From: Wenxinia marina DSM 24838
Lineage (GTDB): Bacteria > Pseudomonadota > Alphaproteobacteria > Rhodobacterales > Rhodobacteraceae
Assembly: GCF_000379485.1 (NCBI RefSeq)
Contig: NZ_KB902310.1
Coordinates: forward strand, 1 to 64,000
Reading direction: 5' to 3'
DNA: 64,000 bases
A model generated the notes under the pieces. That model did not search any database. It was not told where the DNA came from and worked only from the letters and a program-made list of their open reading frames with translations. This document shows, one piece after another, positions 40,000 through 48,029 of this stretch (positions are counted from its first letter, which is position 1; every line of letters starts with the position of its first letter). The position numbers and the translations under genes are program-made.

Positions 40000-40047
40000 C
40001 GATTTCCACGCGGAAATCGGGCACGGAAATCGCGCGATTTCCGTGCC
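40000..40047. terminator. Double palindrome between convergent proS and XRE genes
   Basis: A 20-bp hairpin CGATTTCC-ACGC-GGAAATCG (40000-40019) is followed directly by a perfect 28-bp palindrome (40020-40047, half-site GGCACGGAAATCGC). It lies between the proS stop and the stop of the minus-strand XRE gene at 40052, a likely two-way terminator. Confidence 0.6.
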
Positions 40048-40051
40048 GCTC

Positions 40052-40261
40052 TCACGGCTCGTAGATGAAAATCTCCTCCAGCGGCTTGTCGAAGGCGGCC
40101 GCGATGCGGAACGCCAGCTCCAGCGTGGGCGCGTACTTGGCGTTCTCGATCGCGACGATGGTCTGCCGGGTCACGCCGACCGCTTCGGCCAGCGCCTTCT
40201 GCGTCATCTCGCCGGCGTCGAAGCGGTGCCGGCGGATCGTGTTGCGGATCGGCAGCGCCAT
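40052..40261 (-). CDS. XRE-family small DNA-binding protein
   Basis: 69 residues, almost entirely one helix-turn-helix (TQKALAEAVGVTRQTIVAIENAKYAPTLELAFRIAAAFDKPLEEIFIYEP), the YgzD/XRE class commonly paired with a small membrane protein. The ATG overlaps the stop of that partner by one base (TGATG), so the two are translated together. A candidate operator is at 40764-40773. Confidence 0.9.
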   Translation of the reverse strand: MALPIRNTIRRHRFDAGEMTQKALAEAVGVTRQTIVAIENAKYAPTLELAFRIAAAFDKPLEEIFIYEP

Positions 40262-40704
40262 CACGCCGCCCGCCGGTAGAGCGCGAGCCGCAGCACGTTG
40301 CCGACGAGGTCGGACAGGGCGAAGCCGGCCAGCACGATCGTGAACGCCGCCAGCGCCCCCCAGCCGACCGCGAGCGCCCCGAGGCCGAGGATGAAGCCGG
40401 CCGAGGCGACGATCACCGTCGCCACCATGCCCCGCAGCCGGATCGCCCGGTCGCGCTCGTCGAAGCCGGTGTCGGGCGAGCCGTCGCCGGTGGCGATGCC
40501 GTAGAGGATGTTCACCAGGATCGCCGCGACGGCGGTGGCGACGGCCGACACCGGGATCACCCACAGGACCAGCCGCGCCCAGTGGACGAGGCCGTCCTCG
40601 CCGGCGTAGCCGTCCCAGCCGGTCCAGATGCGGCTGCCGAACCAGGCCACCACGGCGAGGTTGACGAGGATGGCGGCGATCACGTTGCGTTCTTCGTAGG
40701 TCAT
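40261..40704 (-). CDS. Four-helix membrane protein paired with the XRE regulator (DUF2178-like)
   Basis: 147 residues, about four helices: NVIAAILVNLAVVAWFG, LVLWVIPVSAVATAVAAILVNILYG, then a charged loop FDERDRAIRLRG and two more helices. The D-E-R-D-xx-I loop and the coupled XRE gene are typical of DUF2178-type pairs, in which the membrane protein is thought to sense envelope state. The GGAGG ribosome site lies in the 5' leader before the ATG at 40704. Role unknown. Confidence 0.75.
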   Translation of the reverse strand: MTYEERNVIAAILVNLAVVAWFGSRIWTGWDGYAGEDGLVHWARLVLWVIPVSAVATAVAAILVNILYGIATGDGSPDTGFDERDRAIRLRGMVATVIVASAGFILGLGALAVGWGALAAFTIVLAGFALSDLVGNVLRLALYRRAA

Positions 40705-40763
40705 CGGAGGAGGTCCATGTCTTGTCTGGTGGACCTCAGGTACGCCCGAGCCGACCTTGTGTA

Positions 40764-40773
40764 AAGTATACTT
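40764..40773. promoter_or_regulatory. Palindrome AAGTATACTT upstream of the membrane-protein/XRE pair
   Basis: A perfect 10-bp palindrome, extended imperfectly to TAAAGTATACTTAA, lies 60 bp upstream of the pair and about 85 bp upstream of the divergent ThuA gene. It contains TATACT on the minus strand, a good -10 hexamer, so a repressor bound here would block its own promoter. Confidence 0.5.
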
Positions 40774-40856
40774 AACATGTGGTCCGGAAAACCCGACCCC
40801 TTGACCTGGCCGGGCCGTCGCCTTCAGATGCGCCGGCAAAGGGCAGGGAGGACGAG

Positions 40857-41567
40857 ATGGCCGAACGCGCACTGATCACCTGGGGCGGCTGGCCGGGGCA
40901 CGAGCCGGACAAGGTCGCGGACCTCTTCGCCGGTCTGCTGCGGGGCGAGGGGATGGAGGTCGAGGTGACCGACAGCCTCGACTGCTTCGACGAGGCGGAC
41001 CGGCTGACGGAGCTGTCGCTGATCGTGCCGGTCTGGACGATGTCCAAGCTGTCCAAGGAAGCGGCGACCAACGTCTCCGAGGCTGTGGCACGAGGCACCG
41101 GCCTCGCCGGGTGCCACGGCGGCATGTGCGACGCCTTCCGCGAGAACGTGCTTTGGCAGTTCATGACCGGCGCCAACTGGGTCGCCCATCCCGGCGGCGA
41201 CGGCGTGCCCTATACGGTCGAGATCGTCTCCGACGATCCGCTCGTCGCCGGGATCGGCGAATTCGAGGTCGAGAGCGAGCAGTACTACCTGCACACCGAC
41301 CCGGCGAACAAGGTGCTGGCGATCACCCGCTTTCCGACCGTGCCGTGGTACCATTCGGTGAACGGCCCGGTGGAGATGCCGGTGGCGTGGACCCGCGGCT
41401 GGGGGCACGGGCGCGTCTACTACAATGCGCTCGGTCACAAGGCGTCGGTGATCGAGGACGGGCCGGCGTTCGAAATGCTCAAGCGCGGGCTGCTCTGGGC
41501 CGCCGCGGGCAAGGCCGGAGCGGCGGACGATGTCTCGTCGTTCCAGAGCGAGGGCAACCACTACTGA
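40857..41567 (+). CDS. ThuA-like protein
   Basis: 236 residues with the ThuA/trehalose-utilisation glutamine-amidotransferase-like fold: ALITWGGWPGHEPDKVADLFAGLL, GTGLAGCHGGMCDAFREN, WVAHPGGDG and TRGWGHGRVYYNALGH. Relatives act on trehalose or related sugars (for example 3-keto sugars). GGGAGG precedes the ATG by seven bases. No sugar transporter or dehydrogenase is adjacent, so its pathway is open. Confidence 0.88.
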   Translation: MAERALITWGGWPGHEPDKVADLFAGLLRGEGMEVEVTDSLDCFDEADRLTELSLIVPVWTMSKLSKEAATNVSEAVARGTGLAGCHGGMCDAFRENVLWQFMTGANWVAHPGGDGVPYTVEIVSDDPLVAGIGEFEVESEQYYLHTDPANKVLAITRFPTVPWYHSVNGPVEMPVAWTRGWGHGRVYYNALGHKASVIEDGPAFEMLKRGLLWAAAGKAGAADDVSSFQSEGNHY

Positions 41568-41592
41568 CAGGGGCCCCTGCGACGGCGGCGTC

Positions 41593-42170
41593 GGGTGGGT
41601 GAAACCCACAGACGCGATCCCGGTGGCTCAGCCCCCCACCCCTCGGCGCGACGGAGGGCAGCGTCCTGCTGGGGGGCCAGCGGCTGTTTCGGGCCGGAGA
41701 AGCCGACGCCGGTTCCACCGACCCGCCCCGGCCCGAGCCGGGGGCCGATGATCGGCAGGGCGCCGGGCCCAAGAGGCCCCGGGTCGAGCCCGGGGCGGGT
41801 TTGCGAACGGCGGCCGTGGTCAGAACTTCGCGCCCCGGCCTTGAGCCGGCGGCCTAGGGTGGGTGAAACCCACCACCGCGAGTCCGGTAGCTCAGCCCCC
41901 CGCCACTCGGCGCGAAAGAGGGCAGCGCGCGGCCGTGGTGCGGCCAGCGGCTGATCCGGACGGGAGAAGCCGACGCCGGTTCTACTGACCCGCCCCGGCC
42001 CCGAGCCGGGGGCCCGATGATCGGCAGGGCGCCGGGCCCGCGAGGCCCCGGGTCGAGCCCGGGGCGGGCTTGCGAACGGCGGCGGTGGTCAGAACTTCGC
42101 GCCCCCGGCCTTGAGCCGATCGGCGGCGTGGTCAGAACTTCGCGCCCCGGCCTTGAGCCGGGGCCTCGTG
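41593..42170. repeat. 264-bp direct duplication plus partial third copy in the ThuA-LigM gap
   Basis: Bases 41593-41856 and 41857-42120 are two copies, both starting GGGTGGGTGAAACCCAC, and 42121-42170 repeats the end of the unit. Each unit contains three palindromes: one of the CCCCGG(A/C)(C/T)..GAGCCGGGG type, CCCCGGGTCGAGCCCGGGG, and CGCCCCGGCCTTGAGCCGG. It fills the 665-bp space between convergent genes. No gene is seen in it. Confidence 0.8.
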
Positions 42171-42232
42171 GGGCGGGGGCGCACCGTATCCGCAGGCCCC
42201 CCGGGGCAGGTCCCCCCGAAGGCCCTCCGCCC

Positions 42233-43603
42233 TCACCTCTGCCGCCGGTACTCCCGCCGCGACGCCTCGTGGATCGGCCAGGGCTGGACCGTCACGCCGA
42301 TCTCCACCTGCCGGTGCGGCTCCACCGCCGGGCGGGTGCCGCCGCCCTCCGGCTCGCCCCAGACCAGGGTCAGCCGCGTCCCCGGCTCCGCCTGTGCCGC
42401 CTCGACCGTCGCCAGCGACAGCCACGCCCGTTCGTTGGCCGAGTAGGAGGCGGAGGTGGACAGGCCGACCAGCCGGTCGCCGTCCCGGACCTCGTCGTAG
42501 GGGTGCGTGGCGTAATGCGCCGTCGGCCATTCCAGGAACTTCGGCGCCAGCCCGTCGCGCATCGCGCCGCGCACCACCTCCAGCACGCTCTCCTCGTCCC
42601 AGACCAGCGTCACCTTGTGCCGCCTCGGCTGGTCCGCCGCCATCGCCTCCAGCGCGGCGCGGCCGGTGAAGTCGTGGTCGAACTTCATCACCCGGTCGTA
42701 CTCCAGGTCCCACGGCGTCATGTAGTAGTCCGCGATGTCGTCCGACAGGAATGACCCGCCCAGCGAGCACGCCGCCTCGAAGCTGCGGTCGGTCAGCCAG
42801 TCGCGGTAGGCCGCGGTCGACCCGCCTGAATAGACCGCCGGCAAAGGAGAGCTGATCCAGCCCGACTCGGTGTTCGCCGTCGAGTAGGCCCGCCCGCCGG
42901 CCGGCCGCAGGCCGTGGGCGCGGCCGGCCCCCAGCAGCGCCTCGCGCACCGCGGGGCCGTCCTCGGCGGGACCCCAGATCTCCAGCCCCTGCGCCCCGCC
43001 CATGCCGTGGGCGAGCGTCCGCGCGGTGCGGCCGGCGATGGTGATCTCGCCCATGTTGAAGAACTTCGTGACGAGCGGCCCGCCCTCGTTCGCCGCCTCC
43101 AGCACCGCCATCGCGGCGGGGCCCTGCACTTCGAACCGATAGGTCTTCCGCGCCGCGTCCGGCGCGTCCAGCCGCCGCTCGTCCCGCTCCACCGTCACGT
43201 CGTAGTCGCCGGTCTCGGCGTGAAACTGCACCCAGTTCGGCACGCAGGGGCGGCCGACGATGTTGACCGCGTCGTCTTCCAGCCCGAAGAGGATCGCGTC
43301 GCCGACGAGGAAACCGTCCTCGGTGCAGCAGACGATCTGCTTGGCCTTGTTGCGGCCGAAGCCCTTGAAGGAGTTGATCCCCAGATCCGAGATCAGCCGG
43401 ATCGTGTCGGGGCCGGAGACGTAGAGGTCGGTCATGTGCACCGACTGGTCGAACAGCACCGCCGCCTCGCGCCAGGCGCGCACCTCCTCGATCCAGGTGG
43501 AGAACTCGGGCGCGATGGGGAACTGGTAGCGGCCCGTGGGCGCGGTGCGCAGCATCGTCACCGCCGAGGGGTACCCGGCGAGCTTGTCCGACAGGGAGGG
43601 CAT
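42233..43603 (-). CDS. LigM/GcvT-type tetrahydrofolate-dependent demethylase homologue (second copy)
   Basis: 456 residues of the aminomethyltransferase family. Its N-terminus (AVTMLRTAPTGRYQFPIAPEFSTWIEEVRAWREAAVLFDQSVHM) lines up with vanillate/3-O-methylgallate demethylase LigM. GCVT blocks follow (VQGPAAMAVLEAANEGGP, LEIWGPAEDG) and a C-terminal barrel. It is expected to move a methyl group from an O- or N-methylated substrate to tetrahydrofolate. Last gene of a TRAP operon, ten bases after dctM. Clearly different from the copy at 46539. Confidence 0.82.
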   Translation of the reverse strand: MPSLSDKLAGYPSAVTMLRTAPTGRYQFPIAPEFSTWIEEVRAWREAAVLFDQSVHMTDLYVSGPDTIRLISDLGINSFKGFGRNKAKQIVCCTEDGFLVGDAILFGLEDDAVNIVGRPCVPNWVQFHAETGDYDVTVERDERRLDAPDAARKTYRFEVQGPAAMAVLEAANEGGPLVTKFFNMGEITIAGRTARTLAHGMGGAQGLEIWGPAEDGPAVREALLGAGRAHGLRPAGGRAYSTANTESGWISSPLPAVYSGGSTAAYRDWLTDRSFEAACSLGGSFLSDDIADYYMTPWDLEYDRVMKFDHDFTGRAALEAMAADQPRRHKVTLVWDEESVLEVVRGAMRDGLAPKFLEWPTAHYATHPYDEVRDGDRLVGLSTSASYSANERAWLSLATVEAAQAEPGTRLTLVWGEPEGGGTRPAVEPHRQVEIGVTVQPWPIHEASRREYRRQR

Positions 43604-43613
43604 GGGAGGTCTC

Positions 43614-44918
43614 CTATCCGATCATGGAGTTGGGCAGGATCAGCGTGATTGCCGGGAAGGCGACGAGGATCAGCAGCGTCAGCAGCATCGCCAGCCAGAA
43701 CGGCGCGACTCCGCGGAAGATGGTGCCCAGCGGCACCTTCGGCGCGACCGACTTCACGATGAAGACGTTCACCCCCACGGGTGGCGATATCAGCCCCATC
43801 TCCAGCGTCAGCACGACGAGGACGCCGAACCAGATCGGGTCGATGCCCAGCTGCTGCACGATCGGAAAGAAGATCGGCATCGACAGGACGAGCATCGCGA
43901 AGCCTTCGAGGAAGCACCCCATTACGAGGTATGCGGCCAGCATCAGCAGGAGGATGCCGACGGTCGGCAGGTCCAGCCCGGCGAGGAACATCCCCAGCTC
44001 GGTCGGGATGCGGCTGAGCGCGAGGAACGGGATCAGCATGTAGGCGCCGATCAGGATCAGCATGACGGTCGCGGTGGTGACGACCGACGACTTCGTCGCT
44101 TCCCAGAAGGCGCGCAGGCTGAGGGTGCGGCTGATCAGGCCGAGGATGATGACGAAGCCGGCGCCGACCGCCGACGCCTCGACCGGCGAGAAGAAGCCGC
44201 CGTAGATGCCGCCGATGGTCAGCAGGATGATGCCCACGATCGGCGCGGCGCCGAAGATCGCGCGCCGCTTCTCGGCCCAGGTCGTCTCCGGGCCGGCGGG
44301 GCCGAGGGCGGGGTTGAGGCGGCACTGCACCCAGACGGTCAGGCAGAACATCGTCAGGAGCAGCAGGCCCGGCAGCACGCCGGCGAGGAACAGGCGGCCG
44401 ATGCTCTCCTGCGCGAGGATGGCGTAGATGACGAAGCCGGTGGAGGGCGGGATCAGGATGCCGAGCGTGCCGCCCGCGGCGACGACCCCGGTGCTGAGGC
44501 GGGGGTCGTAGCCGAACCGGTCCATCTGCGCGAGGCTGACCTTGCCCATCGTCAGGGCGGAGGCAACGGACGAGCCCGACAGGGCCGCGAAGCCGCCGCA
44601 GCCGATGACGGTCGCCGAGGCAAGGCCGCCGCGGACCCGGCCGATCAGCGCGTAGGCGGCGTCGTAGAGGCGGCGGGACATGCCCGTCTCGGTCGCGACG
44701 TTGCCCATCAGGATGAAGAGCGGCACCACCACCAGCTCGCCCATCGAGGCGAGGGTGAAGCTGTCCGCGGCGAGGTTCGACAGGGCTGCGGCCGGCGAGT
44801 TCAGCAGCGACTGACCGACGAAGCCGACGGCGAACATCGACAGGGCCACCGGCACCCGGAACGCGAGCAGCAGGAACAAGGCCGCCATGCCCCAGAGGCC
44901 GAGCGCGAAGGGGGTCAC
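43614..44918 (-). CDS. dctM: TRAP transporter large permease (DctM)
   Basis: 434 residues, about 12 helices of the DctM family. Signature blocks are GLASATVIGCGGFAALSGSSVASALTMG, GTLGILIPPSTGFVIYAILAQESIG and GLISPPVGVNVFIVKSVA. The GTG at 44918 overlaps the dctQ stop (GTGA). It uses the Na+ gradient to import substrate delivered by DctP. Confidence 0.94.
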   Translation of the reverse strand: MTPFALGLWGMAALFLLLAFRVPVALSMFAVGFVGQSLLNSPAAALSNLAADSFTLASMGELVVVPLFILMGNVATETGMSRRLYDAAYALIGRVRGGLASATVIGCGGFAALSGSSVASALTMGKVSLAQMDRFGYDPRLSTGVVAAGGTLGILIPPSTGFVIYAILAQESIGRLFLAGVLPGLLLLTMFCLTVWVQCRLNPALGPAGPETTWAEKRRAIFGAAPIVGIILLTIGGIYGGFFSPVEASAVGAGFVIILGLISRTLSLRAFWEATKSSVVTTATVMLILIGAYMLIPFLALSRIPTELGMFLAGLDLPTVGILLLMLAAYLVMGCFLEGFAMLVLSMPIFFPIVQQLGIDPIWFGVLVVLTLEMGLISPPVGVNVFIVKSVAPKVPLGTIFRGVAPFWLAMLLTLLILVAFPAITLILPNSMIG

Positions 44919-45433
44919 AGCGGGTCGTCCTCCAGTCCGTGGCGGCCGGGCCAGCCGCGGCCGGCGATGAGAGAGGCGGCGCGGATCAGCATGCCGAGGG
45001 CGGTGATCAGCGACATCACGATGACCGCATACTGGAACCAGGCCTTCGGCAGGCGGATGATGTTCGTCGACAGGTTGAGCATCCGACTGAGGGCCGCGCT
45101 GTCCCACATCGTCCAGGCGATCCCGAGGAACACGGCCGCCCCCAGCAGCGCCGAGAACACGTCGCCGGCCCGGTTCAGCCAGGCGGGGAACGACCGCTCC
45201 AGGATATCGACCGAGATGTGCCCGCCGACGCGGTCGCACAGCGCCATGCCGCCGAACACGATGAGGACGAGCGTCATGGTCGAGAGGTCCTGCGCACCGC
45301 GGAGCGGGGCGCCGAAGTAGCGCCCCGTCACGTCGATCAGGATCACGATCACCTCGACGATGAGCCCGAGCGTGCCGATGAGGGCGGAGAGGGCGATCAG
45401 CCTCTCCGCCACACGGTCGAGCCGTGCGAGCAC
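44915..45433 (-). CDS. dctQ: TRAP transporter small permease (DctQ)
   Basis: 172 residues, four helices, with VIVILIDVTGRYFGAPLRGAQDLSTMTLVLIVFGGMA and GGHISVDILERSFP, the DctQ family pattern. The GTG start at 45433 follows the dctP TAA directly with no spacer. Confidence 0.92.
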   Translation of the reverse strand: MLARLDRVAERLIALSALIGTLGLIVEVIVILIDVTGRYFGAPLRGAQDLSTMTLVLIVFGGMALCDRVGGHISVDILERSFPAWLNRAGDVFSALLGAAVFLGIAWTMWDSAALSRMLNLSTNIIRLPKAWFQYAVIVMSLITALGMLIRAASLIAGRGWPGRHGLEDDPL

Positions 45434-46417
45434 TTACATGCCCTGCATCGTGTCGAGGACCATCTGCCCTTCATCGACCGAACCGACGATCTGCTCGGTC
45501 ACCGGCAGGGTCAGTTCGCCGAAGGCCGCGGCCTCCTCGTCGGACAGGTAGTAGACGTCGTTGTCGCCGGTCGCCTCGAGCGCGTCGAGCGTCTCCAGCG
45601 CGCGGGCGTTCCAGCCTTCCTCGGCGCTCTGCGACAGCGCGCGGCCGGCGATGGAGTCGAGCGCGGTCCGCTCGGCCTCGGGAAGCGCGTTGTACCGCGC
45701 CTCGTTCATCACGAGGTAGAAGCTGATGCGGCCCAGCGGCGCGCCGATGGTGTAGCTGTTCGCCACCTCGTCGAGGCGGAAGTCCGCGACGGCCGAGGCG
45801 CCGGTGACGACGCCGTCGATCAGCCCGGTCTGCAGCGCGTTGTAGATCTCGCCCGCGGGCATCTGCACCGGCGTCGCGCCCAGCGCCTCGATCGTGGCGG
45901 CGGCGGCCGAGCCGGAGACGCGGATCTTCAGGCCCTGCAGGTCCTCGGGCGTGCGGACGTCGATGTCCTTCATGATGAAGATGTTCGGCTCGGACAGCCA
46001 CAGCGCCAGCGGCACGGTGCCCGGGAACTCGTCGGCCAGCTGGCCCGCCTCGTAGGCGTTCCAGATCAGGTCGTAGCCGTTCATCCCCTCGGGCAGGGCG
46101 CCCGGCAGCTCGGACAGCATGGTCCGCGGGAACTGCGAGGAAGTATAGCCCTGCAGGCCCCAGGTGATGTCGGCGACGCCCTGCACGGCGCGGATGTACT
46201 GCTCCAGCGGGCCGGCGCCCAGCTCGCCGCCGGGATAGACCTCGATCTCGAGGCCGGAGCCTTCGACGGCCGCCTGCAGCGGCTCGATCGTGGACGAGGT
46301 GAGGACGTGCTGCGGCGGCACCCAGTGGGCCAGCTTCAGCGTCTCGGCCATCGCGGGGCCGGCCAGAAGGGCGGCAGCGGTCGCGGTCGCCGCCAGGCGG
46401 CGGAGCATCGGTGTCAT
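45434..46417 (-). CDS. dctP: TRAP transporter substrate-binding protein (DctP)
   Basis: 327 residues. The signal peptide ends AGPAMAE, then the DctP fold TLKLAHWVPPQHVLTSSTIEPL, GLKIRVSGSAAAATIEALGATPVQMPAGEIYNALQTGLIDGVVTG, with the conserved Arg of KIRV that salt-bridges a carboxylate in most DctP proteins. The ligand is therefore probably an organic acid. GGGAGGAAATT precedes the ATG. It lies between the two LigM-like genes and belongs to their operon. Confidence 0.92.
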   Translation of the reverse strand: MTPMLRRLAATATAAALLAGPAMAETLKLAHWVPPQHVLTSSTIEPLQAAVEGSGLEIEVYPGGELGAGPLEQYIRAVQGVADITWGLQGYTSSQFPRTMLSELPGALPEGMNGYDLIWNAYEAGQLADEFPGTVPLALWLSEPNIFIMKDIDVRTPEDLQGLKIRVSGSAAAATIEALGATPVQMPAGEIYNALQTGLIDGVVTGASAVADFRLDEVANSYTIGAPLGRISFYLVMNEARYNALPEAERTALDSIAGRALSQSAEEGWNARALETLDALEATGDNDVYYLSDEEAAAFGELTLPVTEQIVGSVDEGQMVLDTMQGM

Positions 46418-46538
46418 GACAATTTCCTCCCGTGGGCGCCCGGTCGTTGCCGGACATTGCTGGTGACGGTAGGCCCCGAAGGGCCTGCCGTTCAATTCAT
46501 TTGTGCGGCCCGGGCCATAAGCCCGGGCTATGGCGACC

Positions 46539-47948
46539 TCAGCGGCGGGTGCGCCAGCTGTCGGCGTAGCTGGTCCGCGCCTCGGCCGCGTAGGGCGTCG
46601 GCGACACGCGCACGCGGATCGTCGTCTGCTCGTGCGGCTCGGTCGAGGTCTTCTTGGTGGTCTCGGGCTCGCCCCACTTCATCGTCAGGACGTCGCCCTC
46701 GTTGACCGAGGTATCGACCACGCCGAGGGACAGCATGCAGCGCTCGTTCCAGGAATAGCCGTTGAACATCGACATGCCGACCATCGTGCCGTCCTCGGTC
46801 TCCACCCGGTCGGCGGAGGACGAGGCGTAGTTCGGCTGCGGGAAGTCGATCCACTTGAACGGCGTGCCCTTCTCGAAGCCGGAGGCGATGACCTTGAGGA
46901 CATCGTCGCGGTTCCACTCGAAGGTGACCTTCTTGCGCTTGGCGCCCTCGGCCTTGATCTTCTCCAGCGCGGCCTTGCCGACGAAGTCGTCCTTCTTCCA
47001 GCCGATGTAGAAGTCGTAGCCCAGCTCGAACGGGTTGACGTAGTAGTCCTCGATGTTCTCGCTGACGTAGGAGCCGCCGATCGCGCCCGCAGCCTCGTAG
47101 CTGTCGGCGCCCAGCCACTGGCGGTAGTCGGCGAGCATGCCGTCGCCGGTGTAGATGCCGGGCAGCGGCGAGGGAATCCAGCCCGATTCCAGCGTGTTGG
47201 TCGAGTAGGCGCGGCTGCCGCACTGGACGAGGTTCACGCCGGCATCCTTGGCCGCCTGCATGATGACGCTGTGGACGTAGTGCTTGTCGGCGTAGGGGCC
47301 CCAGATCTCCAGGCCCGGCGCGCCGGACATGCCGTGGCGCAGCGCCTGCACCTTCTTGGAGCCGACGTTGATCCAGTCGACGTGGAAGAACTTGATGTCC
47401 GGGATCGGGCCGCCGTTCATCTTTTCGAAGATCTTCGGCGCTTCCGGCCCCTGGATCTGGTAGCGGTAGTGCTCGCGCAGGACGCGCTCGCCCTCGGGAC
47501 GGCTGGGGGAGCGGGGGTCGTGGCGGATGCGCACGTTCCACTTGCCCCAGGCGGCGCAGAACATCAGCCAGTTCGACGTCGGCGCGCGGCCGACGAGGAT
47601 GTACTTCTGCTCGCTCTCGCGAAAGATGATGTGGTCGCCGATCACGTGGCCGGCGGGGGTGACGGGCACGAAGTGCTTCGCCCGGTTCAGCTCGAAGTTC
47701 GAGAAGCTGTTGATGCCGTGGTAGCTGAGGAACTCGGTCGCCTGCGGACCCTCGACGATCAGCTCGTCCATGTGGTGCGACTGGTCGAACAGCACCGCGC
47801 TCTCGCGCCAGGCGGCCTGCTCGTTGCGCCAGTTCTGGAATTCGGGCGCCACGACCGGGTACACGTACATCCCGATCTGCGAATTGCGCAGCATCTCGAC
47901 GGTGTTGCCGTGCGCGTCGATCTTGTCCTGAAGGCTTGTGGGGGCCAT
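46539..47948 (-). CDS. LigM/GcvT-type tetrahydrofolate-dependent demethylase homologue (first copy)
   Basis: 469 residues, close to LigM length (about 470). GNTVEMLRNSQIGMYVYPVVAPEFQNWRNEQAAWRESAVLFDQSHHMDELIVEGP matches the LigM N-terminus, followed by INSFSNFELNRAKHFVPVTPAGHVIGD, LRHGMSGAPGLEIWGPY, RAYSTNTLESGWIPSPLPGIY and a C-terminal GCVT barrel. Likely reaction: demethylation of an O-methylated aromatic or other methylated acid with tetrahydrofolate as acceptor. The start is preceded by a perfect palindrome at 47974-47987. First structural gene of the operon. Confidence 0.85.
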   Translation of the reverse strand: MAPTSLQDKIDAHGNTVEMLRNSQIGMYVYPVVAPEFQNWRNEQAAWRESAVLFDQSHHMDELIVEGPQATEFLSYHGINSFSNFELNRAKHFVPVTPAGHVIGDHIIFRESEQKYILVGRAPTSNWLMFCAAWGKWNVRIRHDPRSPSRPEGERVLREHYRYQIQGPEAPKIFEKMNGGPIPDIKFFHVDWINVGSKKVQALRHGMSGAPGLEIWGPYADKHYVHSVIMQAAKDAGVNLVQCGSRAYSTNTLESGWIPSPLPGIYTGDGMLADYRQWLGADSYEAAGAIGGSYVSENIEDYYVNPFELGYDFYIGWKKDDFVGKAALEKIKAEGAKRKKVTFEWNRDDVLKVIASGFEKGTPFKWIDFPQPNYASSSADRVETEDGTMVGMSMFNGYSWNERCMLSLGVVDTSVNEGDVLTMKWGEPETTKKTSTEPHEQTTIRVRVSPTPYAAEARTSYADSWRTRR

Positions 47949-47973
47949 CGCTCGTCGTCTCCTCCCTTGGGGT

Positions 47974-47987
47974 GAATGTATACATTC
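47974..47987. promoter_or_regulatory. Operator palindrome GAATGTATACATTC before the LigM-TRAP operon
   Basis: A perfect 14-bp palindrome lies 26 bases upstream of the ATG at 47948. Its core TGTATACA agrees with the general TnGTnnnACnA recognition pattern of FadR-type GntR regulators, and the 10-bp core ATGTATACAT recurs before the adjacent gntR gene. Confidence 0.65.
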
Positions 47988-48029
47988 ATAGGGCGGGAGG
48001 CGGATTGCGCAAGGCGCAATCGGCAGCCG

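Noticed and set aside
41595-42754. Plus-strand frames across the 264-bp duplication
   Set aside because: They follow the DNA repeat rather than a protein pattern and run into the antisense of the LigM-like gene.
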